From a virus, in the IMG/VR virus record IMGVR_UViG_3300020205_001901, positions 1 through 26,398 of that record: 26,398 nt of DNA. One strand, given 5' to 3'. Positions 8,308 through 15,940 of the stretch are shown in pieces (the stretch's first letter is position 1; every line of letters begins with the position of its first letter). The notes beneath the pieces were generated by a model. That model was not told where the DNA came from. It was given only the letters and a program-made list of their open reading frames with translations, and ran no database searches. The translations under genes and the position numbers were made by a program.

Positions 8308-8682
8308 ATGATTAATTTAAATGAAGAAGACTGGTTTCTTGAGGGAGTCAAATCTACCCAGGTTGCCGCTGGTAGAACCGCTATGCAATTGGCTTTAATT
8401 ATAGATGGAGAAATTGTTTCTTTTATTGGAGTTAGCCCAGAGATAGCAGAGAAGTTTTTAAATGCATCTGCTGTATCCGATATTGGGGAGACAAGCCCAG
8501 GAATATTTGAATTTAATCTTGATGGCGAGACAGTAAAATCAAATGAAAAAATATACTCAATTATGCTATCAGATCCAACTATTGTTCATGTAAGCCTAGA
8601 TGCCCAAAGACATGCAGACAAGGCAGAAGAGGGCTGGTTATACCAGGGAGGCCAATTCGTAATTCCAGGAGTTTATGAATGA
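8308..8682 (+). CDS. Conserved-looking phage protein of unknown function
   Basis: 124 residues, acidic, no membrane helix. It is probably translated from a leaderless transcript. The C-terminus (EEGWLYQGGQFVIPG) resembles the short aromatic motif seen at the end of many small phage fibre-accessory proteins, and the middle (AMQLALIIDGEIVSFIGV) is beta-rich. It ends ATGA-overlapping with the zinc-ribbon gene, so the two are translationally coupled and probably share a job. I do not recognise a family. A chaperone or accessory role for the surrounding fibres is possible from context only. Confidence 0.55.
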   Translation: MINLNEEDWFLEGVKSTQVAAGRTAMQLALIIDGEIVSFIGVSPEIAEKFLNASAVSDIGETSPGIFEFNLDGETVKSNEKIYSIMLSDPTIVHVSLDAQRHADKAEEGWLYQGGQFVIPGVYE

Positions 8683-8909
8683 CGAGTAAATGGCAACAAT
8701 ACAAAGAAAAGTTGGGCGAGACAAGGCCCTGGGACATATTAAACCCTAACACAGAATATGTCGAAGAAGCGGAAGCAACAAGAAGATATGATATATGTAA
8801 GGCATGCCCAGAGCTTATAGATTTAACCAAGCAGTGCAAACAATGTGGATGTGTGATGCCATTAAAAACAAAGCTTGCAAAAGCTACATGCCCACTATCA
8901 AAATGGTAA
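8679..8909 (+). CDS. Small zinc-ribbon-like protein
   Basis: 76 residues, start in a four-base ATGA overlap with the previous stop. The C-terminal half contains C40-x2-C43, C53-x2-C56-x-C58 and C71, ending CPLSKW. The spacing fits a small zinc-binding ribbon. The pattern ICKACPEL...QCKQCGCVMPLKTKL...CP..KW is one I associate with short uncharacterised phage proteins found near structural genes. Zinc binding is inferred from the cysteines. Its function is unknown: it could be an assembly factor, a regulator, or a structural element of a fibre. Confidence 0.7.
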   Translation: MTSKWQQYKEKLGETRPWDILNPNTEYVEEAEATRRYDICKACPELIDLTKQCKQCGCVMPLKTKLAKATCPLSKW

Positions 8910-8938
8910 ATATTGCAATTTGAATAAAAGATATACGG

Positions 8939-8944
8939 TATAAT
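8939..8944 (+). promoter_or_regulatory. Probable -10 box (TATAAT) upstream of the fibre gene at 8980
   Basis: TATAAT in a 70-base non-coding gap. A TTGCAA at 8913-8918 is the best -35 but lies 20 bases away, longer than ideal. The transcript would have a leader of about 30 bases holding AGGAGG at 8966-8971. Confidence 0.5.
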
Positions 8945-8979
8945 AAGATAACACGCAACACCGCCAGGAGGATTTATAA

Positions 8980-9531
8980 ATGGCAACGGCTTTTCCAACA
9001 AGTAAAGACAACCTAACTAACCCATCAGGATCTGATGAATTAGTTGGTCACGCAGCACAACATGCAAATGCCAATGATGCAATTGAAGCACTTGAAACAA
9101 CAGTTGGTGTGACTAACTCAGCTGATTCAAATTCTTTGACATACAAGGTAAACACACTATCCACAGCAGTTGCAGGACTTGAAAGTAACGCAGACGTTAC
9201 AACAACCCTACTGGGGCTAGATGGTAATAATGACCTTGAGGTAAACGGTATTGAAAACCCTACTAACGTAGACTCATTTTCAAAAACTGCATGGAGAACA
9301 GTTCATTATAAGATCCAAGTTAAAAAAGGAATCGATGTTTACTCTTCAAACATCACAGCGACACATGATGGAACTAATGTTCTTGTATCAGAGTCAGACA
9401 TAATCTCAACAACTAACAATACTTTATTTAGTTATACATTTGAAGAAGATTCAGGTATAATTAGTCTAAGAGTCACCCCTAATGGTGGATCTATTACTTT
9501 TAAGTATTATAGAACCGCAATTAAGGCATAA
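8980..9531 (+). CDS. Tail fibre / virion structural protein
   Basis: 183 residues with a perfect AGGAGG (8966-8971) upstream. The N-terminus has FPTSKDNLTNPSGSDEL, then HAAQHANANDAIEALE, a motif common at the start of phage fibre proteins, followed by a short coiled segment (about 40-75). The C-terminal 90 residues (from AWRTVHYKIQVKKG to FKYYRTAIKA) form a beta domain that resembles fibre-terminal domains in many aquatic phages. The same kind of domain ends the next gene. It heads a run of five structural genes. Likely a short trimeric fibre or head decoration; no enzymatic motif is visible. Confidence 0.7.
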   Translation: MATAFPTSKDNLTNPSGSDELVGHAAQHANANDAIEALETTVGVTNSADSNSLTYKVNTLSTAVAGLESNADVTTTLLGLDGNNDLEVNGIENPTNVDSFSKTAWRTVHYKIQVKKGIDVYSSNITATHDGTNVLVSESDIISTTNNTLFSYTFEEDSGIISLRVTPNGGSITFKYYRTAIKA

Positions 9532-9559
9532 TAAAAAAGCAATAAGAGGAGTCATATAA

Positions 9560-10828
9560 ATGGCAACAGTAGTCAAAAATTTTAGAATTAAATCAGGCCT
9601 CATTGTTGAAGGTACAACAGGTACAATCAACGGCCAAAACATACTTACAGAAACAGGCGCAGATAGTTATATCCTCAATCTTGTTGGCGGAGCGACTCTT
9701 GTAAAATCAGTAGAAGCCACACAGCTTGAAGTTAATGGCGCAGGCAAGCTATCCGTAAAGTCTGGCGTATTTGATGCAGCAGGCGCAGCAGCAGCTGCAC
9801 AGACTGCAGCAGAAGCAACTGCATCAGCAGATGCAACAAGCAAAGCAAACACCGCAGCATCATCTGCAATTTCAGCAGCCGCAACAGATGCAACAACTAA
9901 GGTAGCCGCAGAAGCAGCGCTTAGAGTATCAGGCGACGCAGCCTCAGTTTCAACTGCAGCAGCAGATGCAACATCTAAGGCAGATGCCGCTCAAGCAGCA
10001 GCAATCTCTGCAGCAGCAGCAGATGCCACAACTAAGGCTAACGCAGCTAAGTCAGGAGCGGAAGCAACTGCAGCAGCAGCACTTTCATCTGCAATCTCAA
10101 CAGAGGTTTCAAACCGTAATACAGCAATTTCAACTGCAGTAGATTCATTGGTAGACGGTGCACCAGCACTTCTTAATACATTAAATGAATTAGCAGCAGC
10201 AATTAATGATGATGCTAATTACACAACAACTATTACAACAGCTCTTGGAACAAAGGCTAACTCAGCTGATGTTACAACAGCAATTGCAACTGCAAAGACT
10301 GCAGCAGAAGCAACTGCATCAGCAGATGCAACATCTAAGGTAGCCGCAGAAGCAGCCCTTAGAGTATCAGGCGATGCAGCCTCAGTTTCAACTGCAGCAG
10401 CAGATGCAACAAGCAAGGCCAACGCCGCTCAAGCAGCAGCAGAAGCCACAGCAGCAGCTGCTAACACAGCTCAGCAAGCTGGAACAACAGCATTTACAGC
10501 ATTAAACGTAAATGATCAAGCAAAGCAAATTGCAGCTTCATCATCTGGAACAGCATCAGTTGCTGGAACAGCTTACCAGTGGGCAAAGGCTGACTACCGT
10601 TCAGCTAAGCTACTTGTTAAGATTGATAATGCAACACACAATGAAATATCAGAAATCCTATTAACACTAGATGCATCAGATAACGTAGCAATTACAGAAT
10701 ATGCAATTGTCGGAACTAATGGATCAAGAGGAACAATTACAGCAGAAGTATCTGGTGCAGATGTTCTTGTAAAGGTAACTCCAGTAAATAACTCAACAGT
10801 TAAAGTATCTGGAACATTAATTAAATAA
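9560..10828 (+). CDS. Ala-rich coiled tail fibre
   Basis: 422 residues, GAGGAG (9546-9551) upstream. The N-terminal VVKNFRIKSGL module is shared with the gene at 10900 and probably anchors to a common virion site. Residues about 70-290 are dominated by alanine with regularly spaced T, D, S and K (units such as AAADATSKA), compatible with a long trimeric coiled coil or alpha-helical shaft. An internal DNA duplication lies here. PALLNTLNELAAAINDD is a repeat also present in the genes at 4492 and 11315. The C-terminal domain (from YRSAKLLVKI through GSRGTITAEVSGADVLVKV to KVSGTLIK) is a familiar phage fibre end domain. A structural role is confident; the receptor is unknown. Confidence 0.8.
   Translation: MATVVKNFRIKSGLIVEGTTGTINGQNILTETGADSYILNLVGGATLVKSVEATQLEVNGAGKLSVKSGVFDAAGAAAAAQTAAEATASADATSKANTAASSAISAAATDATTKVAAEAALRVSGDAASVSTAAADATSKADAAQAAAISAAAADATTKANAAKSGAEATAAAALSSAISTEVSNRNTAISTAVDSLVDGAPALLNTLNELAAAINDDANYTTTITTALGTKANSADVTTAIATAKTAAEATASADATSKVAAEAALRVSGDAASVSTAAADATSKANAAQAAAEATAAAANTAQQAGTTAFTALNVNDQAKQIAASSSGTASVAGTAYQWAKADYRSAKLLVKIDNATHNEISEILLTLDASDNVAITEYAIVGTNGSRGTITAEVSGADVLVKVTPVNNSTVKVSGTLIK
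9801..10411 (+). repeat. Internal direct repeat in the Ala-rich fibre gene
   Basis: 9801-9838 is identical to 10296-10333 (38 bases). 9885-9973 matches 10323-10411 with three mismatches in 89 bases. A further 29-base exact match links 9977-10005 to 12161-12189 in the next long fibre gene. The near-identity, including silent positions, points to recent duplication or recombination rather than protein-level constraint alone. Confidence 0.85.
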
Positions 10829-10842
10829 TTAAATAAAGGTTT

Positions 10843-10867
10843 TGGGGGATTCCTTAAAAATCCCCCA
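10843..10867 (+). terminator. Intergenic hairpin, possible weak terminator
   Basis: A 9-bp perfect stem, TGGGGGATT (10843-10851) with AATCCCCCA (10859-10867), and a seven-base loop. The downstream sequence is ACAATAAAA, not a T-run, so termination would be weak. It may instead stabilise the 3' end of the upstream message. It lies between two fibre genes, both on the + strand. Confidence 0.5.
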
Positions 10868-10899
10868 CAATAAAACAATTAGGGGATAAGTGAACTTAA

Positions 10900-11259
10900 A
10901 TGGCAACAGTAAATAAGAATTTTAGAATAAAGAATGGATTAAATGTGGCTGGTACAGCTACGTTTGATTCTAATATTGTATTAGGCACCGCCCCGATAGC
11001 ATTTGATGAAACAACAGGGAGACTACAGGTTCAGATTAATGGAGCTTGGGTCTCTTTAGCACATACAACAGATGTAGTAGATACATCTGGAGCAATTAGC
11101 TTTATGGATATTGGACTAGCAATCGATTACGATGGCAATCCAGTCTATACAGTTCAGGCAAACGGGGTTGTAACAACAGCGACTAAATTCGCTGACGGCG
11201 GAACCCCTTCAACAACTTCATACGATCTATCCTTTGACTCCAGCACAATTAATGCTTAA
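10900..11259 (+). CDS. Short fibre-type protein sharing the NFRIK anchor module
   Basis: 119 residues. The first 14 residues (MATVNKNFRIKNGL) are nearly identical to those of the fibre at 9560, so the two probably occupy the same attachment site or are duplicates with different distal parts. The rest is beta-rich with FDETTGRLQVQINGAWVSL, a variant of the fibre-base motif. AGGGG lies about 12 bases from the start, a long spacing, so translation may be modest. No coiled shaft or receptor domain is present; it may be a short fibre or a connector. Confidence 0.6.
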   Translation: MATVNKNFRIKNGLNVAGTATFDSNIVLGTAPIAFDETTGRLQVQINGAWVSLAHTTDVVDTSGAISFMDIGLAIDYDGNPVYTVQANGVVTTATKFADGGTPSTTSYDLSFDSSTINA

Positions 11260-11274
11260 TTGTAATGGGCTCAG

Positions 11275-11283
11275 TGGTATAAT
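11275..11283 (+). promoter_or_regulatory. Extended -10 promoter TGGTATAAT
   Basis: Exact TGGTATAAT in the gap before the fibre gene at 11315. No convincing -35 is visible, but a TGn extension can compensate. The leader would be about 25 bases and carries AAGGGGTGG (11302-11310). Confidence 0.6.
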
Positions 11284-11314
11284 TTACAAATAATATAAAA
11301 TAAGGGGTGGCATA

Positions 11315-13117
11315 ATGTCAACAGTAAGAATTCAAGTAAGAAGAGGCGTCGCAGCAGACTGGACCTCAGTTAACCCAATACTAGCAGCAGGAGAAATGGG
11401 TTACGAATCAGATACAAACAAGTTTAAATTTGGTAACGGCACAGGAGCTTGGAGCACACTTTCATACGGTGCATCAGATACACCTGGCGTTACAGAGATT
11501 GCACAAGATGCAATTAACACAGCGCTTACAGTTGGAACAGGTCTCACAAAGACATATAATGACGGTGCCAACACAATTACAGTAGCAATTGATGATACAG
11601 TATGGGCAAACAAGACATACGTAGCATCAGCTATATCAACAGCTGTAGCAGCAGGTGTAGCAGGACTTCAAAGCACATCAGACGCAACATATGTTCCAGA
11701 GTCAGATAAGGGAATTGCTTACGGAGTTGCTTCACTTGATTCAACTGCCACAATCCCAGCAGTTCAAATTAGCGACGCATCAGTAAGAAATAAGATAAGC
11801 GTTTCTGGTAATGGTATTAACTATAACTCTACAACTGGAGCTATGAGTCTTGATTTTTCAAGCTCACCTACAGCGGTAGCTAACCAAGGATATGTTGCAA
11901 CACAGCTTTCAAACATTGTTAACAGCGCACCAGGTGCGCTAGACACTCTTCTAGAGCTTTCAAATGCACTAGGATCAGATGCAAACTTTTCAACAACTGT
12001 AACAAACAGTTTGGCTACAAAGGCTCCAATTGCTTCACCAACATTTACTGGAGTAGTAACAATCCCAGCAGGTGCAATAATTGCTGACTACGATTTAATT
12101 TCAGATCGTACGACTGCAGTTTCAGGTGCTATTACAACCGCAGCAGCAGATGCTACTACAAAGGCAGATGCCGCTCAAGCAGCAGCAATTTCTGCAGCAG
12201 CAACAGATGCCACAACTAAGGCCAATGCAGCAACAACAACTGCAGCAGCAGATGCCACAACTAAGGCAGCAGCAGCTCAAGCAGCAGCTATCACATCAGC
12301 AGCAAATACAACTGCAATTGCTAAAACAGAAGCAATCGCCGCAGCAGGAGCAGCAGCAGACACAGCTGTAGCTGGTGCAATTACAGCAGCAGCAGCAGAC
12401 GCTACAACTAAGGCTTCAAATGCACAGTCTGCAGCAATTGCTGCAGCAGCCTCTGCAGCAGATACAAAGGTATCAGACCACAACGCTGATACAACAAATG
12501 TTCACGGAATTTCAGATACATCGCTTCTAGCACTTAAGTCAGAAGTTGCAGCAGTTACAGCAACAACACTAGGTCTTGGAAATGTTGATAACACAGCAGA
12601 TACAGCAAAGCCAGTGTCTACAGCACAGGCTACAGCAATTGCAACTGCTAAATCAGAAGCTATTGCAGATGCAACAGCGCAGGTAAATGCAGTTATCGCA
12701 TCAGCGCCAGCAGCATTAAATACACTTGATGAATTAGCTGCAGCTCTTGGAGACGATGCAAACTATGCAACTACTGTAACAACAGCACTTGCAGGCAAGG
12801 TCCCATCAGCTACACCAATTTCACAGAAGACAGCAAGCTACACACTTTCATCAATTAACGAAAAAGACTCAATGATTGAGATGAACGCAGCAGGAGCAAC
12901 AACAGTTACAATCCCAACAGATGCAGCAGTTGCATTCCCAGTCGGTACATCACTAGATGTTCTCAGAGTCGGAGCAGGTGCAGTAGACATCGCAGCAGCA
13001 GGTGGAGTTACAGTAAATGCAACTCCAGGACTAAAGCTTCGTGCACAGTGGTCATCAGCAACATTAATAAAGAGAGCAGCAAATACTTGGGTACTTGTTG
13101 GCGATCTGTCAGCTTAA
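11315..13117 (+). CDS. Long Ala-rich tail fibre with Mtd-type N-terminal domain
   Basis: 600 residues. Residues 1-50 (VRIQVRRG...W..VNPILAAGEMGYESDTNKFKFGNG) match the Mtd N-terminal domain and pair with the gene at 4492. A TVGTGLTKTYNDG module near 70 resembles TVVGGTGLTATYSD in the gene at 3056. Then follow KAPIASPTFTG, a long Ala-rich shaft (about 265-390) with DATTKA units, DHNADTTNVHG, and LGLGNVDNTADTAKPVSTA. The C-terminus is a small beta domain (SYTLSSINEKDSMIEMNAAGA...WVLVGDLSA) typical of phage fibre tips. It is probably a trimeric fibre alternative to, or partnered with, the 4492 product. Confidence 0.85.
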   Translation: MSTVRIQVRRGVAADWTSVNPILAAGEMGYESDTNKFKFGNGTGAWSTLSYGASDTPGVTEIAQDAINTALTVGTGLTKTYNDGANTITVAIDDTVWANKTYVASAISTAVAAGVAGLQSTSDATYVPESDKGIAYGVASLDSTATIPAVQISDASVRNKISVSGNGINYNSTTGAMSLDFSSSPTAVANQGYVATQLSNIVNSAPGALDTLLELSNALGSDANFSTTVTNSLATKAPIASPTFTGVVTIPAGAIIADYDLISDRTTAVSGAITTAAADATTKADAAQAAAISAAATDATTKANAATTTAAADATTKAAAAQAAAITSAANTTAIAKTEAIAAAGAAADTAVAGAITAAAADATTKASNAQSAAIAAAASAADTKVSDHNADTTNVHGISDTSLLALKSEVAAVTATTLGLGNVDNTADTAKPVSTAQATAIATAKSEAIADATAQVNAVIASAPAALNTLDELAAALGDDANYATTVTTALAGKVPSATPISQKTASYTLSSINEKDSMIEMNAAGATTVTIPTDAAVAFPVGTSLDVLRVGAGAVDIAAAGGVTVNATPGLKLRAQWSSATLIKRAANTWVLVGDLSA

Positions 13118-13145
13118 TTAGATTAAAAATAATAGGAGATAAAAA

Positions 13146-14471
13146 ATGGCAAATAAGAAAATCGGTATTAAGTCTTCAGCTCAGGATAACTTCCTAGAGC
13201 CAAAGGCAGTCACTGGATTTACTGCCACTGGTGTTAATGGAGGGGCGTTCAATAACGGTTCAGCGAACCTAGCTTGGACGCTTCCATCCGATTCACCAGC
13301 AGCAACACTATATACAATAGTGTCAAATCCAGCAACAACAACACAAACAACAGCTTCTACCTCAATGTCCTTTACTGGTCTTGCAGGTGGAACATCATAT
13401 ACATTTACAATAACTCCATCTAATGCAGTTGGCAATGGTCTTACTACTACTTCAGGTGCTACAACACCTACTACTGTTCCAGCTCAAGTAACAGGAGTTT
13501 CGGCTTCATCATCTTCAGCAGGAACGGACGTAGTTTCATGGTCTACTCCAGCAAACGGAGGATCAGCACTAGGTGCTTATTACTGGGCATCATCTGATGG
13601 AAAGACTGGTAATACAACCTCTACATCAGTTTCAGTATCACAAGAGCAAGGAACTGCTCAGACCTACACAGTATATGCAACAAATGCAATTGGTTCAGGA
13701 CAGACTTCAGGTGCATCTAATAGCATAACTACATTCTTCTCACCACCAAGCTTCTTCTCCCCACCAGGGTTCTTTTCCCCACCAGGGTTCTTTGCACCTC
13801 CAGGGTTCTTTTCCCCACCAGGGTTCTTTTCCCCACCAGGGTTCTTTGCACCTCCAGGGTTCTTTTCCCCACCAGGGTTCTTCGGTCCTCCAGGATTCTT
13901 TGCACCACCAGGGTTCTTCGGTCCTCCAGGATTCTTTGCACCACCAGGGTTCTTCTCTCCTCCAGGTTTTGGCGGATGCATAGAAGAAAACACACTTATT
14001 AAAACAACAACAGGAATGAAATCTATTAAAGATCTAGCAGTTGGAGACACAATTGTCTCAGTAGATTTGGCTGGAATCCCACTAGTTGGCTCACAAGAAG
14101 AGTCAGAGTTTGATCTAGCACTATGGAATTCAGACAGCCTAGTTTCTTCAGGAAATGTTGAAGCAACAGTAACTTCAAAAATTGGTAAAATTGTACCGCA
14201 GGTAATGTATTTCAATGGCAACGAGTCAAAGAAAGTATCTCTAGTACAGCATGTATTCATTAAAAGAGAAGGCATGTACCAGGTTCAAGTTTCAGCAGAT
14301 ATCGTTGAAGGAGACTACCTTGTTCATGTAAATGAAGACGGATCTCTTACAGACGAGCTAATCGAATCAATCACAATGGTTGATGGAGTAGCAACAGTAT
14401 ATAGATTAAATACAGAACCACAAGACTGGTTCGTTGCAGATGGAATTCTGCTACACAATTTAAAGATCTAA
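13146..14471 (+). CDS. Fibronectin-type appendage protein with FFxPPG repeats and a C-terminal Hint (intein/Hedgehog-like) domain
   Basis: 441 residues, AGGAG at 13134-13138. Residues about 18-110 and 113-196 look like two fibronectin type III domains (GLAGGTSYTFTITPSNAVGNG; VVSWSTPANGG). Residues 197-274 are 13 hexapeptides FFxPPG (x = S, A or G; the first ends in S). FGG then leads to C278, the expected nucleophile of a Hint domain running to HN (H437-N438). Block A is CIEENTLIKT...MKSIKDLAVGDTIVS; a block B His sits in LVQHVFI; ADIVEGDYLV follows; block F is WFVADGILLHN. Only LKI follows the Asn and there is no Ser, Thr or Cys at +1, so protein splicing is unlikely. Cleavage before C278, or Hedgehog-type ligation of the upstream Gly to a nucleophile, is the family's alternative. 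It directly precedes the dioxygenase operon. Confidence 0.8.
   Translation: MANKKIGIKSSAQDNFLEPKAVTGFTATGVNGGAFNNGSANLAWTLPSDSPAATLYTIVSNPATTTQTTASTSMSFTGLAGGTSYTFTITPSNAVGNGLTTTSGATTPTTVPAQVTGVSASSSSAGTDVVSWSTPANGGSALGAYYWASSDGKTGNTTSTSVSVSQEQGTAQTYTVYATNAIGSGQTSGASNSITTFFSPPSFFSPPGFFSPPGFFAPPGFFSPPGFFSPPGFFAPPGFFSPPGFFGPPGFFAPPGFFGPPGFFAPPGFFSPPGFGGCIEENTLIKTTTGMKSIKDLAVGDTIVSVDLAGIPLVGSQEESEFDLALWNSDSLVSSGNVEATVTSKIGKIVPQVMYFNGNESKKVSLVQHVFIKREGMYQVQVSADIVEGDYLVHVNEDGSLTDELIESITMVDGVATVYRLNTEPQDWFVADGILLHNLKI
13734..13967 (+). repeat. 13 x 18-bp coding repeat (FFxPPG)
   Basis: Thirteen in-frame 18-base units encode FFSPPS then twelve FF(S/A/G)PPG. Many units are identical at the DNA level (TTCTTTTCCCCACCAGGG type), so copy number may change by slippage or recombination. 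Twelve Pro-Pro-Gly motifs result. Confidence 0.95.
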
Positions 14472-14497
14472 TATACAAAAGCTATTTATTTTAATAA

Positions 14498-14526
14498 TTG
14501 ACATTTATATACTTAAATGTCATAAT
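14498..14526 (+). promoter_or_regulatory. Promoter with embedded palindromic operator for the dioxygenase operon
   Basis: TTGACA (14498-14503), 17-base spacer, CATAAT (14521-14526) with TG extension (14518-14519). The ATG at 14533 falls at the predicted +1, so the first gene is leaderless. A perfect inverted repeat TGACATTTA (14499-14507), six-base spacer, TAAATGTCA (14514-14522) spans the -35 to the -10. This is a good geometry for a dimeric repressor that would block RNA polymerase. A role as an operator is inferred. Confidence 0.8.
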
Positions 14527-14532
14527 GAATAA

Positions 14533-15240
14533 ATGATAGGCTTAATGGCAGAAATGCAAAATGATTTATCGGAGACATGGTCTTCAAAAGAACAGCTTTT
14601 CCCTGGACTTTGGGTTTACAGAGATGTAATTAAAAAAGATTTAAATCTTTCCCAAAGACTAGAGGAAGAGCTTTCTTTGTCTAGCGGATACAGATGGCAA
14701 CGAGCAACTGTTGGCGGGAGTAAGAAATCTATAGACTATAGGGACTGTTTTGATTTTAAAATTGAAAAGACAAGTTTTCCAGAAAAAGATAAGCATCAGA
14801 TTGTATTTGAAAAGATATGGCAAGACTCATATGACGCACAAAATCCAGCCCTTCAAGACTATTGCAATATGTATAGCATACAAATGAATTTCTGGGAAAA
14901 AATGAACTTTATTAAGTATGGCCCAGGCAATTATTTCAAAGAGCATGCGGACCATGGGTTTTCTTACGTATCAACAGTTTCATTAGTTGGCTATATAAAC
15001 GATAACTATGTTGGTGGAGAGATTGTTTTCCCAAAACTTGGTTTACAAATTAAACCTAAAGCTGGAGACCTTTATATATTTCCTTCAACATATTTATTTT
15101 CACACGCAGCCATGCCAGTTTCTGATGGCATAAAATACTCTGTAGTAACAATGACAGATTATAATGATAATTCTCACGGAGATGAGTTTGACAGCTTTGT
15201 TAGACTAAAAAACAAAAGTAAATTGAATATGGGAGGGTAG
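14533..15240 (+). CDS. P4H-like 2-oxoglutarate/Fe(II) dioxygenase 1
   Basis: 235 residues; ATG at the predicted transcription start. The double-stranded beta-helix core shows the iron triad H138-x-D140 and H191, with K201 ten residues later to bind 2-oxoglutarate. Between them lies the family signature GYINDNYVGGEIVF and IKPKAGDLYIFPS. These enzymes couple 2-oxoglutarate decarboxylation to hydroxylation, classically of protein proline or lysine. No signal peptide, so cytoplasmic. It is closest in sequence to the next gene (shared layout FIKYGPG.., SHA.MPV/SHA.LPV, KYS.VTM.DY), a tandem duplication. The substrate is not determined. It starts an eight-gene operon located after the PPG-repeat gene. 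Confidence 0.88.
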   Translation: MIGLMAEMQNDLSETWSSKEQLFPGLWVYRDVIKKDLNLSQRLEEELSLSSGYRWQRATVGGSKKSIDYRDCFDFKIEKTSFPEKDKHQIVFEKIWQDSYDAQNPALQDYCNMYSIQMNFWEKMNFIKYGPGNYFKEHADHGFSYVSTVSLVGYINDNYVGGEIVFPKLGLQIKPKAGDLYIFPSTYLFSHAAMPVSDGIKYSVVTMTDYNDNSHGDEFDSFVRLKNKSKLNMGG

Positions 15241-15241
15241 T

Positions 15242-15940
15242 ATGAATCAGCCAGAAATGTTAGCGCCAGGAGTTCTTGTATATAGAAATGTATTTCCAAA
15301 AGAAATGGATTTGATTAATAGGCTTGAAGAATGTTTATCCAGAGACCCAGATGCCGAAGGTGTTGGATACTCAGACTCACCACATGCAACTTATAAATGG
15401 AAGCAGGCCACAACTGGTTATGCTTTGAGTGATTTAAAGTATAGAGACGCATTTGATTTTAAAATTAAGAAAAACAAGCAGGACGATGATGGCAAAAGCG
15501 CAGATCAAATTAAGCTAGAATCAATATGGGAAAATGCTAAAGATGCACAGCTAGGCCCAGTAGAAGACTATAGACAAAAATTTAACCTTGCACCACTAAA
15601 TTACTGGGAGTCTTTTAACTTTGTTAAATACGGACCAGGGCAGCATTTTCAAGTACACTCTGACCACGGATACTCCTATATCTGTGTTCTATCTTCAGTC
15701 GGGTATATTAACGACGATTACGAAGGCGGGGAGTTGTTTTTTGATAAGTTTAATTTAAAAATAAAGCCACAGGCAGGAGACCTTTATCTATTCCCTTCTT
15801 CATACTTATTCTCTCACGCCTCACTTCCAGTAACAAGCGGAACAAAGTATTCTATAGTAACAATGCTTGATTACCTAGAAGCACCACACACACCAGCATA
15901 TCGAGAGATAGAGAAAAAGTATACAGATGGATATGCGTAA
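15242..15940 (+). CDS. P4H-like 2-oxoglutarate/Fe(II) dioxygenase 2
   Basis: 232 residues, one base after the previous stop, with GGAGG (15232-15236) inside the end of the upstream gene. Catalytic residues H139-x-D141, H192 and K202, with GYINDDYEGGELFF and IKPQAGDLYLFPSSYLFSHA. N-terminus MLAPGVLVYRNVF parallels LFPGLWVYRDVI of dioxygenase 1. The two are clear paralogues in the same order with all key residues intact in both, which argues for separate substrates or heteromeric assembly rather than decay. Cytoplasmic. Substrate unknown. The stop lies inside the start of the next gene. Confidence 0.88.
   Translation: MNQPEMLAPGVLVYRNVFPKEMDLINRLEECLSRDPDAEGVGYSDSPHATYKWKQATTGYALSDLKYRDAFDFKIKKNKQDDDGKSADQIKLESIWENAKDAQLGPVEDYRQKFNLAPLNYWESFNFVKYGPGQHFQVHSDHGYSYICVLSSVGYINDDYEGGELFFDKFNLKIKPQAGDLYLFPSSYLFSHASLPVTSGTKYSIVTMLDYLEAPHTPAYREIEKKYTDGYA

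Noticed and set aside
13734-13967. CRISPR-like short repeat array
   Set aside because: Units are contiguous, in frame and coding, with no unique spacers.
13664-14275. Minus-strand frame with GGEKNPGG repeats
   Set aside because: Mirror image of the FFxPPG repeat; the + frame carries a complete Hint domain.
13977-14471. Splicing intein
   Set aside because: After HN only Leu-Lys-Ile remain, and there is no Ser/Thr/Cys at +1 and no C-terminal host sequence, so splicing cannot occur; classified as a Hint autoprocessing domain.
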